Assembly: GCF_000011005.1 (NCBI RefSeq)
Contig: NC_013665.1
Location: forward strand, 1,527,501 to 1,591,500
Direction: 5' to 3'
Length of the DNA stretch: 64,000 nt
From: Methanocella paludicola SANAE
GTDB taxonomy: Archaea > Halobacteriota > Methanocellia > Methanocellales > Methanocellaceae
Of the stretch, positions 24,761 to 32,597 are shown in pieces; position 1 is the first letter of the stretch, and each line of letters opens with the position of its first letter. Position numbers and translations under genes: made by a program. The notes beneath the pieces were generated by a model, which was not told the DNA's origin, did not search any database, and saw only the letters and a list, made by a program, of their open reading frames with translations.

Positions 24761-26722
24761 TTAAACGGTTGGCAGCATGACCACGAACCTGGCACCCTTC
24801 GTGTGGTCGCCACTCACCCGGTCCTCGACCCACACCCGGCCCCCATAACTTTCAACGAGCGACTTGACCAGATATAGTCCGAGTCCCATGCCCTTCGCTT
24901 TTGTGGTGCCACGCAGCATACGATTGAATATCCTGTCCTTGAAATCATCGGGGATGCCTGGCCCGTTATCCTCGACCATCACACGGCAATACTCCCTGTC
25001 GTGATCTTCTAGAACATCCAGGTCAATGGCAATGTCCGCCCTGTCACCTGTATGCTTGATCGCGTTGCTCACCAGGTTGGCGAATACGTCGTGCAGCAAT
25101 TCATTGGCACGGATGATGCACCGCTCGCGTCCATTAGTGTTCAGCGTTATGGCCTTATTCGGGACCGCTCCGAACTCCCGTCGTACGTCACTCAGCACCC
25201 CACACACGTCGACTTCCTGGGTCTGGAACACGCCTTCCTTGAGCTTCCGCAGCTTTCTCACGTTCTGGATGAGCTGGGCGCCTCGCTGCAGTACTTCGAT
25301 AGGCTTGTCTAAAAACTCGCTCTTGCCGGCGACCGGGCTCACATCCCTGGCCAGCTCCAGGTATCCCAGGGCGATCTGGTGCATGTTGTTGATATCGTGG
25401 CCCAGGAGGTCGAGATATAATTCGGCCTGGGCTTTTGCTTCCACGAGCGCCTCCTCGGCCCGCTTACGCTCGCTGATATCACGCGCCGTGGCAAATACTC
25501 CGATCACTATACCCGACTCGTCCCGATATATGGAAGCGTTGTAGAGGACGTGGGTGATGTGCCCGTCCCTGTGCCGGATCTCAAGCGGGTAATCCTTCAC
25601 CGAGCCTTCCTCGAATACCTTCTTATACCCTTTCCGGGCCATGTCGGGATCTGTGAAGTAATTAGAGAAATCCGTACCGATCAGATCATCGCGAGAAATG
25701 CCGGTCGCTACCTCGGTGGCCATGTTCACATCGGTGATCTTGCCATCGGGGGATATCGTGACAAGCGGGTCAATGCTCGCCTCGATCAGGCTACGATTAT
25801 ACGCATTGGCAAACCGGACAGCCTCCTCGGCTCGCTTGCGCTCGGTGACGTCGGTGATCATCGCTACGCCGCCGGCAAAAACCCCCTTATCATCCAGTAT
25901 GGGCGTGGCCGATACCATGCACCATAGATCGCTGCCGTCCTTCCTGCGGAATTGAAAGTCATGCCGTACCTTTACGCCGCGACGATGCATTTCCATGTCA
26001 GAATTCAACACGTCCAGGTAGGAGTCGCTGGTGAAATCTTCGATCTTTTTACCCGCCATCTCCTCCATCGTATAGCCCAGCATGCTGGACATTCTATCGT
26101 TGACGAACGTGGTCCTCATATCCCGGTCGATGATCCAGATGCCCTCGTTGGCCGCCTCCACCACACGGCGGTATTTTTCCTCGCTCTCCCGCAGCGCTTC
26201 CTGGGCCTGCTTGCGCTCGTCGATGTCGCGGACGTGCTCGATGACGCCCGTCACCTCTCCCCGGTCGTTCACCAGCGGAAAGGCGTAAATTTCTCTCCAT
26301 CCTTTTAGGTCGTGTACGACTCCGCTTTGCGTGGATCCCGTTTTGATAGCCCGGATACTCGGGCACGGTTCACAGGGCTCGGACCGCCCGTGGTAGGCCT
26401 GGTAGCATTTTTTACCCGTTACATGCCCGTACCACTTTTCCATAGCGGGATTCACCTGGAGGATGTTCAGGTCTTTATCCAGCACGCTTATGCCGTCCTT
26501 AATACACTCGAAGATGTTCCTTAAAAATCTCTCCTTTTCCGCCAGCTTCTCAATGGCCTGATCCCTCTCTGCGATGTCCAGGACAGTCTGATCGTGCTTT
26601 AATCGGAGCTCGTTTTCCAGAAAAGCGACACGGATTTCTAATTCAGCGATAAGGTCCTTATCCGAAGTATCTTTATTACGGGTGATGCCTGATTTTTCCC
26701 CGGGCCCTGGATCCGATTTCAT
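24761..26722 (-). CDS. PAS histidine kinase with Cys-rich first PAS (fourth paralogue)
   Basis: About 653 residues from the ATG at 26722 (in-frame ATGs at 26734 and farther upstream are possible). A coiled coil is followed by three PAS domains. The first contains KKCYQAYHGRSEPCEPCP, a C-x(n)-C-x2-C insert also known in other PAS sensors and possibly metal- or redox-sensitive. The H box is LYLDLLGHDINNMHQIALGY and the ATPase motifs are NAIKHTGDR, EDNGPGIPDD and GMGLGLYLVK. It is the upstream-most of the four co-oriented kinases. The signal is unknown. Confidence 0.87.
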   Translation of the reverse strand: MKSDPGPGEKSGITRNKDTSDKDLIAELEIRVAFLENELRLKHDQTVLDIAERDQAIEKLAEKERFLRNIFECIKDGISVLDKDLNILQVNPAMEKWYGHVTGKKCYQAYHGRSEPCEPCPSIRAIKTGSTQSGVVHDLKGWREIYAFPLVNDRGEVTGVIEHVRDIDERKQAQEALRESEEKYRRVVEAANEGIWIIDRDMRTTFVNDRMSSMLGYTMEEMAGKKIEDFTSDSYLDVLNSDMEMHRRGVKVRHDFQFRRKDGSDLWCMVSATPILDDKGVFAGGVAMITDVTERKRAEEAVRFANAYNRSLIEASIDPLVTISPDGKITDVNMATEVATGISRDDLIGTDFSNYFTDPDMARKGYKKVFEEGSVKDYPLEIRHRDGHITHVLYNASIYRDESGIVIGVFATARDISERKRAEEALVEAKAQAELYLDLLGHDINNMHQIALGYLELARDVSPVAGKSEFLDKPIEVLQRGAQLIQNVRKLRKLKEGVFQTQEVDVCGVLSDVRREFGAVPNKAITLNTNGRERCIIRANELLHDVFANLVSNAIKHTGDRADIAIDLDVLEDHDREYCRVMVEDNGPGIPDDFKDRIFNRMLRGTTKAKGMGLGLYLVKSLVESYGGRVWVEDRVSGDHTKGARFVVMLPTV

Positions 26723-27078
26723 GCACCGCACCATAAAAAATGACCAATGATCTATTACTGCTCTACGATAATATTCATATCGGACATATACCTCTATGTT
26801 ATAAATATAAATATTTTGTAATAAATTAAAGGCTCGATCATGACGGGCACCGACCGTTCGAAGAAATACGTATGGAGCACCCAACCAGGCAGTAAGCCAC
26901 CGATTACATGAATTATAACGTATAATTGACCTTATTTTAGCAAAATAACCGTAATTGGTTGCTTAATAGTTATAATCGCTATAAATTGGACGTATTTCTC
27001 CTGCAATGCTTTAAAATACGCATAATATTAAACAACATATCCTCCTATCAGATGTATTGGAGGAGGTATCAGATTAGT
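26723..27078. other. AT-rich divergent intergenic region
   Basis: A 356-base region between the fourth kinase and the first Gly/Phe-rich gene. It is strongly AT-rich and contains several TATA-like stretches (for example around 26800-26820 for the kinase and 27008-27025 for the plus-strand gene). I see no convincing gene in it. Confidence 0.5.
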
Positions 27079-27396
27079 ATGTTCAGGAAACTTATGATTG
27101 CAGTGGCCGTTGTTGCCATGGCGTCGGCTCTCGTGCTTCCCGCTTCGGCATGGTTCAGCCCCTTCGGCTTTGGCCCGTTCGGCTGCGGCTTCGGGTTCTC
27201 GCCCTTCGCGACAGGAGTTTCGTCGTTTACCACGACTTCTACGTTTACTTCCAGCTGCACCGGCGCCACCGGTTTCGGCTTCGGCGGCTTTGGCTGCGGC
27301 ACCCCGTTCGGCTTCGGCGGCTTCGGTGGCTGTGGAGTGCCGTTTGGCGGCTGCGGCCTGGGTGGCTTAGGCATTGGTGGCTTCGGCTGTATCTAG
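27079..27396 (+). CDS. Small secreted Gly/Phe-rich protein, 105 residues
   Basis: Function not recognised. The start at 27079 gives a clean signal peptide (MFRKLMIAVAVVAMASALV, cleavage near ASA-W). The mature part is almost only Gly, Phe and Cys with Pro, built from SPFGFGPFGCG, FGFGGFGCG and FGGFGGCG units, and includes six Cys. An SSFTTTSTFTSSCTGA stretch interrupts it. GGAGGT lies 11 bases before the ATG. A long in-frame extension upstream is of different composition and is rejected. The next gene encodes a similar but smaller protein, so the pair is a small family. Confidence 0.75.
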   Translation: MFRKLMIAVAVVAMASALVLPASAWFSPFGFGPFGCGFGFSPFATGVSSFTTTSTFTSSCTGATGFGFGGFGCGTPFGFGGFGGCGVPFGGCGLGGLGIGGFGCI

Positions 27397-27418
27397 GTGA
27401 GCGATCTAGAGCGTTGGT

Positions 27419-27450
27419 AGGGGATCTTCACAAATCCCTTTTCTATTTTA
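27419..27450 (+). terminator. Terminator after first Gly/Phe-rich gene
   Basis: A short stem AGGGGAT / ATCCCTT (27419-27425 with 27434-27440, one G-T pair) is followed by T-rich TTCTATTTTA. Confidence 0.5.
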
Positions 27451-27564
27451 TAGGTATGTGTTATTAAGCAATTATAACGGCCTGGAACTGGCTATATTCC
27501 ACTGATTATGCAGGCAACTTTCAACAATATGCAAGGCTAGAGGTCTATTGGTGGAGGATGTAGT

Positions 27565-27768
27565 ATGTTAAAGAAACTGACGGCAGCAGTTACCGCCTTC
27601 GTTGCATTTTGCGTTGTCGCCCTTCCGGCGGCAGCATGGTGGAGTCCTTTTGGTTTCGGATTCGGCGCATGTGGGTTCGGCACGTTCGGCGTGTTCGGCC
27701 CCTTCGGGGTCTTCGGCCCGTTCGGCGTTTTTGGCCCGTTCGGCTTCGGCGGCCTGGGCTGCTGGTGA
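27565..27768 (+). CDS. Small secreted Gly/Phe-rich repeat protein, 67 residues
   Basis: Second member of the Gly/Phe-rich pair. Residues 1-24 form a signal peptide (MLKKLTAAVTAFVAFCVVAL, cleavage near AAA-W). The mature part is WWSPFGFGFGACGFG followed by VFGPFG in near-perfect tandem and a C-terminal GLGCW. GGAGG lies seven bases before the ATG. The terminal SPFGFG motif is the same as in the upstream gene. Hydrophobic and aromatic repeats suggest a self-assembling or surface-coating peptide, but that is only inference. Confidence 0.72.
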   Translation: MLKKLTAAVTAFVAFCVVALPAAAWWSPFGFGFGACGFGTFGVFGPFGVFGPFGVFGPFGFGGLGCW

Positions 27769-27790
27769 AGCAGCCCCAATTCCTTTTTAA
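27756..27790 (+). terminator. Terminator hairpin overlapping the stop codon
   Basis: Perfect 8-base stem GGGCTGCT (27756-27763) / AGCAGCCC (27769-27776). The loop GGTGA contains the TGA stop of the 67-residue gene, and CAATTCCTTTTT follows. The last codons of the gene are therefore part of the terminator. Confidence 0.75.
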
Positions 27791-27798
27791 GGCTCACG

Positions 27799-28024
27799 AA
27801 AAATATTAAGAACGCACGAAGACTTTTTCAGCCACGAAGTGGCTCGAAGTTGGTTTGAAGTTACACTAAGTTATTTTATACATTATTTTACTTCTATCAG
27901 TATAAGTTTAATATTAAAAATAGGCGAGCGGTCGAATAAAATTATAAAAAAACTTCGAGCCACTTCAGGCCCGCTTTGAGGTCTTTGTGGCTGAAATAGT
28001 CTTTGAGCGTTCTTAATATTTTTT
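27799..28024. repeat. Long imperfect inverted repeat upstream of TPR gene end
   Basis: Outer arms (27799-27838 and about 27980-28024) share AAAAATATTAAGAACGC, then AAGACT and TTTCAGCCAC with a few mismatches. Inner arms AGTGGCTCGAAGTT (27838-27851) and AACTTCGAGCCACT (27952-27965) are perfect. The centre, about 100 bases, is AT-rich. It lies between the second Gly/Phe-rich gene and the TPR gene end, which converge. It carries CGAAGACT and CTCGAAG words like the other two long repeats. Confidence 0.78.
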
Positions 28025-28034
28025 GTAGGCCTTT

Positions 28035-31000
28035 TTAAGCGTTGCCCATATCCTTAACACGCTGGCGGGCATGATCGACATAGCTGGCATACTGCGGCGG
28101 AGCACAGTCGATGAACTTACGATAAGCCTCGACGGCCATATTACCCATATTCGCCGTATCCAGCGCAAAGCCCAGGTTATAGTACGCCTCGGCATAGTCC
28201 GGCCTGAGGTGCACGGCGATATTATACTCGTCGATGGCCTCCTTGAGCAGGCCCTTCTTGCCAAGGATGACGCCGAGGTTATAGTGCGCGTTAGCATCGT
28301 CCGGCTTCAAGCGAATGGTCTCCCGGAGCTCCCCGACCGCATCATCGACCAGGCCCTTGTTATCGTAGGCCAGGCCCAGGTTATAGTGAGCGTTCGCGTC
28401 TTCGGGTTGCAGGCGCAGCGCGGCGAGGTATTCGACGATGGCATCGTCGACCAGGCCCCGGTAATCTAAAATGATACCCAGGTTGTTGTGCGCCCGGGCA
28501 TAATCGGGCTTGATACGCAGGGCTTCGCGGTACTCGTTGATGGCGTCGTCGAGCTGGCCGCGGTTGGCCATGACCACGCCCAGGTTATAGTGGGTGTTGG
28601 CGTCGTCCGGCTTTAGGCGGAGAGCGGCGAGCAATTCGCCGACGGCCTCGTCATACATGCACTTATAGTTATAGGCCAGGCCCAGGTAATAGTGGGCGTT
28701 AACGTCCTCCGGCTTCGACTCAAGCACCGCCTTGAACTCGACGATGGCCTCGTCCAGCATGCCCTTCTTGCCCATCACGACGCCCAGGTTATAGTGGACG
28801 CCGGGGTCGTTCGGCTCAAGCGCCAGCGCTTCACGCAGCTCGCGGATGGAGTCGTCGAGCATGTTCTTTTCGTTGAACGCCATGCCCAGGCGGAACCGGG
28901 CTTCGAAGTCATCGGGCTTCAGCCAGACGACCTCTCTCAGCTCTTTGATCGCCTCGTCCAGCATGCCTTTCCGGATGAGCGCCAGGGCCAGGTTGTAGTG
29001 GGAGACCGGATCGTCCCGCCTCTGCTCGATGGCGATGCCATATTCGCCTATCGCCTCATCGAGCAGGCCCTTCTTATCGAGCACGGACGCCAGGTTGAAG
29101 TGCGCTTCGGCGTACTCAGGCTTGATCCTGATGGCCTCGCGGAACTCGCGGATGGACTCGTCAGCCATGCCCTTATCGAAGAGCGCCAGGGCCAGGTTGT
29201 TATGCGCCTGCGCATCCTCGGGCTTGAGGCGCACCACTTCGATGTACTCGCGGATGGCATTATCGACCAGGCCTTTCTTGTTCAGCGCCAGGCCGAGGTA
29301 ATAGTGAGCGTTCGCGTCTTCGGGGCGCAGGTGAACGGACTCCCGGAACTCGCGGATCGACTCGTCGAGCATGTTCTTTTTACTGTAAATTGTGGCCAGG
29401 TTATAGTGGGCCTCCGCATAGTCCGGCCTCAGGCGCACCGCCTCGCGGTACTCGCGTATCGCTTCATCGAGCAGGCCCTTCTTGCCGAAGACGACTGCCA
29501 GATTATAGAATGCCTCGGCGAGGTCCGGCTTCAGGCGGTAAGCCTCCCGGAATTCACGGATGGCGTGGTCGAGTAAGCCTTTCTTACTCAGGGCCAGGCC
29601 AAGGTTATAGTGCGCCTGGGGATCGTCCGGCTTCAGCCATACGACCTCCCGGAACTCCTTGATCGTCTCCTCCAAAAGCCCTTTATCATCGAGGGCTACG
29701 CCGAGATTGTTCCTGGCTTTCACGTCGTCCGGCTTCAGCCGAATGGCCTCCCGGTACTCGCGTATAGCGTCGTCCAGCAGCCCTTTGTAATCAAAAGCGA
29801 GGCCGAGGTTATAGTGGGCCTCCGCATATTCCGGCCGCAGCCGGATCGCGTCCTTCAGCTCGCGAATAGCGTCGTCCATCAGGTCCTTCTTTCCGAACAC
29901 GACGCCCAGGTTATAATGAGCCTCAGAATAGTTCGGCCGGAGCCAGATGGCTTCCCTTAATTCTTTGACCGCCTCGTCCAGCATGCCCTTCCTGCAGAAT
30001 ACGTAGCCCAGCTTATAATGGGCCTCGGCATAGCCGGGCCGGAGCTTGACCGCGTCACGGAACTCCTGGGCCGCCTCGTCCAGCGCGTTCCTCGAGGCTA
30101 GAGCTACGCCCAGGTTATAGTGGGCTTCAGGGTCGTCGGGCCTGAGCCGGACAGCGGCATAATACTCCTTAATGGCCTCGTCAAGCTGGCCGCGGTAATC
30201 GAGAAGAATGCCCAGGTTGTTATGGGCTTTTGCGTAGTCGGGCTTGAGCCGCACTGCTTCCCTGTACTCGCGGATCGCCTGGTCGTACTGGCCTTTTTTG
30301 CTCAGCGCCAGGCCCAGGTTATAGTGCGCCTCGGCATCGTCGGGCTTTAGCCAGACGGCCTCGCGGAATTCCCGGATCGCCTCATCTACGAGCCCTTTAT
30401 AGTCGAGCGAGACACCCAGGTTATAGTGCGCCTCGGCATCGTCGGCTTTGAGCCTTATCGCTTCCCGGAACTCCTTGATGGCCTCGTCCAGCATGCCCTT
30501 CTTTCCGAGAACTACTCCCATGTTATAGTGGACTTCGGGATAATCCGGGTCGATCCTCAAAGCGTCCTTAAACTCTTTGACGGCATCGTCAAGCTGGTTT
30601 CTCTTCCCGAGCGCGATGCCCATGTTATAGTGCGCCCGGGCAAAGTCGGGGCTCAACCGCAGGGCCTCGCGGTATTCCATGATGGCGTCGTCAAGAAGGC
30701 CCTTATCGTCGAGGGCCGCGCCTAAATTAAAGTGCGCCTCCGCAAAATCAGGATTAAGCCTTACGGCTTCACGGAACTCCCGGATAGCGTCGTCCAGCAG
30801 GCCCTTATCGTCGAAGGCGACCGCAAGATTGTAGTGCGCCTCCGCATAATCAGGCTTCTGCCTTACCGCTTCGGAATATTCCCTGATCGCCTCGTCGAGG
30901 ACGAACCGTATGTCATTGATGGAATCACTGTTCGAACGAACATCCACGCTGTACGCTATGCTTGCCCTGGGGTTCGCTGCCCGCTGCATGAATGGTTCGT

Positions 31001-31055
31001 TCTTGTGTTTCGTACTACCCATTATGGTGTCGAAGAAGCTTTTGATGCCGCTCAT
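28035..31055 (-). CDS. Large TPR protein with 27 canonical repeats
   Basis: A 1006-residue protein. A 55-residue leader (MSGIKSFFDTIMGSTKHKNE...) is followed by 27 consecutive 34-residue tetratricopeptide repeats with no spacer, and one degenerate repeat (residues 974-1006) ending RVKDMGNA. The consensus is AIREFREAVRLKPDDAEAHY then NLGLALDDKGLLDE. There is no signal peptide or membrane helix, so it should be a cytoplasmic solenoid scaffold forming a superhelix of about 3-4 turns. Partners are unknown. Neither neighbour suggests a function. Confidence 0.92.
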   Translation of the reverse strand: MSGIKSFFDTIMGSTKHKNEPFMQRAANPRASIAYSVDVRSNSDSINDIRFVLDEAIREYSEAVRQKPDYAEAHYNLAVAFDDKGLLDDAIREFREAVRLNPDFAEAHFNLGAALDDKGLLDDAIMEYREALRLSPDFARAHYNMGIALGKRNQLDDAVKEFKDALRIDPDYPEVHYNMGVVLGKKGMLDEAIKEFREAIRLKADDAEAHYNLGVSLDYKGLVDEAIREFREAVWLKPDDAEAHYNLGLALSKKGQYDQAIREYREAVRLKPDYAKAHNNLGILLDYRGQLDEAIKEYYAAVRLRPDDPEAHYNLGVALASRNALDEAAQEFRDAVKLRPGYAEAHYKLGYVFCRKGMLDEAVKELREAIWLRPNYSEAHYNLGVVFGKKDLMDDAIRELKDAIRLRPEYAEAHYNLGLAFDYKGLLDDAIREYREAIRLKPDDVKARNNLGVALDDKGLLEETIKEFREVVWLKPDDPQAHYNLGLALSKKGLLDHAIREFREAYRLKPDLAEAFYNLAVVFGKKGLLDEAIREYREAVRLRPDYAEAHYNLATIYSKKNMLDESIREFRESVHLRPEDANAHYYLGLALNKKGLVDNAIREYIEVVRLKPEDAQAHNNLALALFDKGMADESIREFREAIRIKPEYAEAHFNLASVLDKKGLLDEAIGEYGIAIEQRRDDPVSHYNLALALIRKGMLDEAIKELREVVWLKPDDFEARFRLGMAFNEKNMLDDSIRELREALALEPNDPGVHYNLGVVMGKKGMLDEAIVEFKAVLESKPEDVNAHYYLGLAYNYKCMYDEAVGELLAALRLKPDDANTHYNLGVVMANRGQLDDAINEYREALRIKPDYARAHNNLGIILDYRGLVDDAIVEYLAALRLQPEDANAHYNLGLAYDNKGLVDDAVGELRETIRLKPDDANAHYNLGVILGKKGLLKEAIDEYNIAVHLRPDYAEAYYNLGFALDTANMGNMAVEAYRKFIDCAPPQYASYVDHARQRVKDMGNA
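28137..30890 (-). repeat. 27 tandem 102-base TPR-coding units
   Basis: The 27 TPR units are each exactly 102 bases, so the coding DNA is a phase-locked tandem array from 30890 down to 28137. Units vary at the third base and at solvent-exposed residues but keep motifs such as GCNCAYTATAACCTGG. This shows duplication by unequal exchange followed by divergence. It is a region prone to assembly error. Confidence 0.9.
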
Positions 31056-31310
31056 TCACAAGAACCTCTTTTTATCCCCGCAAGGCCCCCTATGCGTTTT
31101 TGCGGCCTATCCACAGTAAAGCGACCGCTTGCGTAATAATAAAGCATTGCACTGCCGTGTAATAAATATTTCTATCGGCCGGGGAAAATAACAAATAATC
31201 AGGCCTTTAGATTAAGCAGCATTGATTTGTTAAAAATAAATATAATAAGGTCTTGCCTCCAGTAATTACATGTTAGTGGTTTGATTGTTCAGCTGGTATG
31301 ATTTGTGCAA
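31056..31310. other. Intergenic region upstream of TPR gene
   Basis: The 810-base gap 31056-31865 starts with this 255-base stretch. It holds AT-rich TATA-like stretches (for example around 31160-31172 on the minus strand), but no convincing gene. The remaining part is the long inverted repeat that follows. Confidence 0.45.
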
Positions 31311-31815
31311 ATTTGTTCGGTCGGTATCACGAACCTCTCCAAAAGAATTAAACCACTAATTTTTCTTTTAGATTTTTCTCACGAAGTCTCTAAGCCTCGA
31401 ACTCACCGTCAATTCCCGAACTCTCTAATACTCGGGGCAGTGCTCTAAGTCTCTAACGCGCTAACCCGAAAAGAAGTCTCTAAGTCTCTAAATCACGTTT
31501 GAAACGCTAAACAGTGGAGCACGAACACTCTAAGAGCCCGGTCGTTCCCCAGTACTTTTGGGTATTAGGGTCGTTGGCGTTTTAGCCGAGCATTGGAGGG
31601 TTAGTGCTATGTCGTTTAGCGTTTCGAACGTGCATTCGAGTTTTCGAGCCTTCTTTTCGGGTTAGCGCGTTTGTGAATTCGGGCACTGCCCAGAGTATTC
31701 GGGAGTTCGTGCGTTGACGGTGTTTTAGAGGCTCAGGGATTTAGTGAGTGAAATCTTAAAGAAAAATTAGTGGTTTAATTCCTTTGGAGAGGTTCGTGAT
31801 ACCGACCGAACAAAT
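31311..31815. repeat. 500-base imperfect inverted repeat with conserved ends
   Basis: Left arm from 31311 and right arm ending 31815 are reverse complements over about 220 bases each, separated by a spacer of roughly 55 bases. The outer 60-odd bases match almost perfectly (one substitution, from ATTTGTTCGGTCGGTATCAC inward). Inner parts diverge but retain AACGCGCTAACCCGAAAAGAAG and GAAACGCTAAAC in both arms. The left arm has repeated CTCTAAGTCTCTAA words. No open frame or transposase is evident. It could be a nonautonomous element or a structured RNA/DNA hairpin. Confidence 0.85.
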
Positions 31816-31865
31816 CAACGTCCACAGGTAACACGGCCTAATAGCAAAAATGAATGTTATCGGCC

Positions 31866-32597
31866 TCAGGACACGACCTTATTCTTCAGGGTTCCGATGC
31901 TCTCGATCTCGACCTCGACGACGTCGCCGGGTTTCATAGGGCCGACTCCCGGCGGAGTTCCCGTAGCGATCACGTCGCCCGCTTCCAGCGTCATGACCCC
32001 GGAGATGAACTCCACCAGCTTATAGACGTTGAAGATCATGTCCCCGGTGTTCGAGTCCTGCATTATCTTACCGTTGAGCCGGGACTTTATCCCGATGCTG
32101 AGCGGGTCGACGTCGGTCGCGATAAATGGGCCTACGGGCGAGAACGTGTCAAAGCTCTTAGCACGGGTCCACTGGATGTCCTTTCTCTGGAGGTCCCGTG
32201 CCGTGACGTCGTTGAAGCACGTATAGCCCATGATATGGCTTTTAGCCTTATCCGCCTTCACGTGCCGCGTCCGCCTGCCGATCACGACGGCCAGCTCGGC
32301 CTCATAGTCCACACGCTGCGACTGCTTCGGGTAGACGATGCCGTCGCCGCTCGCCAGAAGGCTGGAAGGCGGCTTCAGGAACAGTATGGGCTCCTCGGGG
32401 ATACGCTCGTTCAGCTCTTTCGCGTGTTCAACGTAGTTGCAGCCGACGCAGACTATCTTGGTCGGCGTGCACGGGGGCAAGACCTTCAGGTCTTCAAGCC
32501 TGTATTCTTTACCGCCCAGCGTTGAGTGGACTTTGCCTTCGAACACTTCGCCGGTGAATACCCTGTGGTGGTACCTGAACCTGCCGATAAACGTCAT
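31866..32597 (-). CDS. Fumarylacetoacetate hydrolase-family protein
   Basis: A 243-residue member of the FAH superfamily, metal-dependent enzymes that split or rearrange C-C bonds in keto-acids. The motifs are IVCVGCNYVEHAKEL, LFLKPPSSL, YEAELAVVIG, GYTCFNDVTARDLQ, QWTRAKSFDTF and VIATGTPPGVGPMKPGD. The ATG at 32597 overlaps the pyrK stop as ATGA, so it is translated with the pyrimidine genes; a longer frame into pyrK is rejected. The substrate is unknown. In archaea this family often remains uncharacterised. Confidence 0.9.
   Translation of the reverse strand: MTFIGRFRYHHRVFTGEVFEGKVHSTLGGKEYRLEDLKVLPPCTPTKIVCVGCNYVEHAKELNERIPEEPILFLKPPSSLLASGDGIVYPKQSQRVDYEAELAVVIGRRTRHVKADKAKSHIMGYTCFNDVTARDLQRKDIQWTRAKSFDTFSPVGPFIATDVDPLSIGIKSRLNGKIMQDSNTGDMIFNVYKLVEFISGVMTLEAGDVIATGTPPGVGPMKPGDVVEVEIESIGTLKNKVVS

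Noticed and set aside
28137-30890. Regular tandem repeats possibly a CRISPR array
   Set aside because: The 102-base units are in frame and encode TPR helices; there are no unique spacers and no cas genes.
31311-31815. Insertion sequence with transposase
   Set aside because: No open frame of useful length lies within the inverted repeat and no target-site duplication was clear, so no IS call was made.
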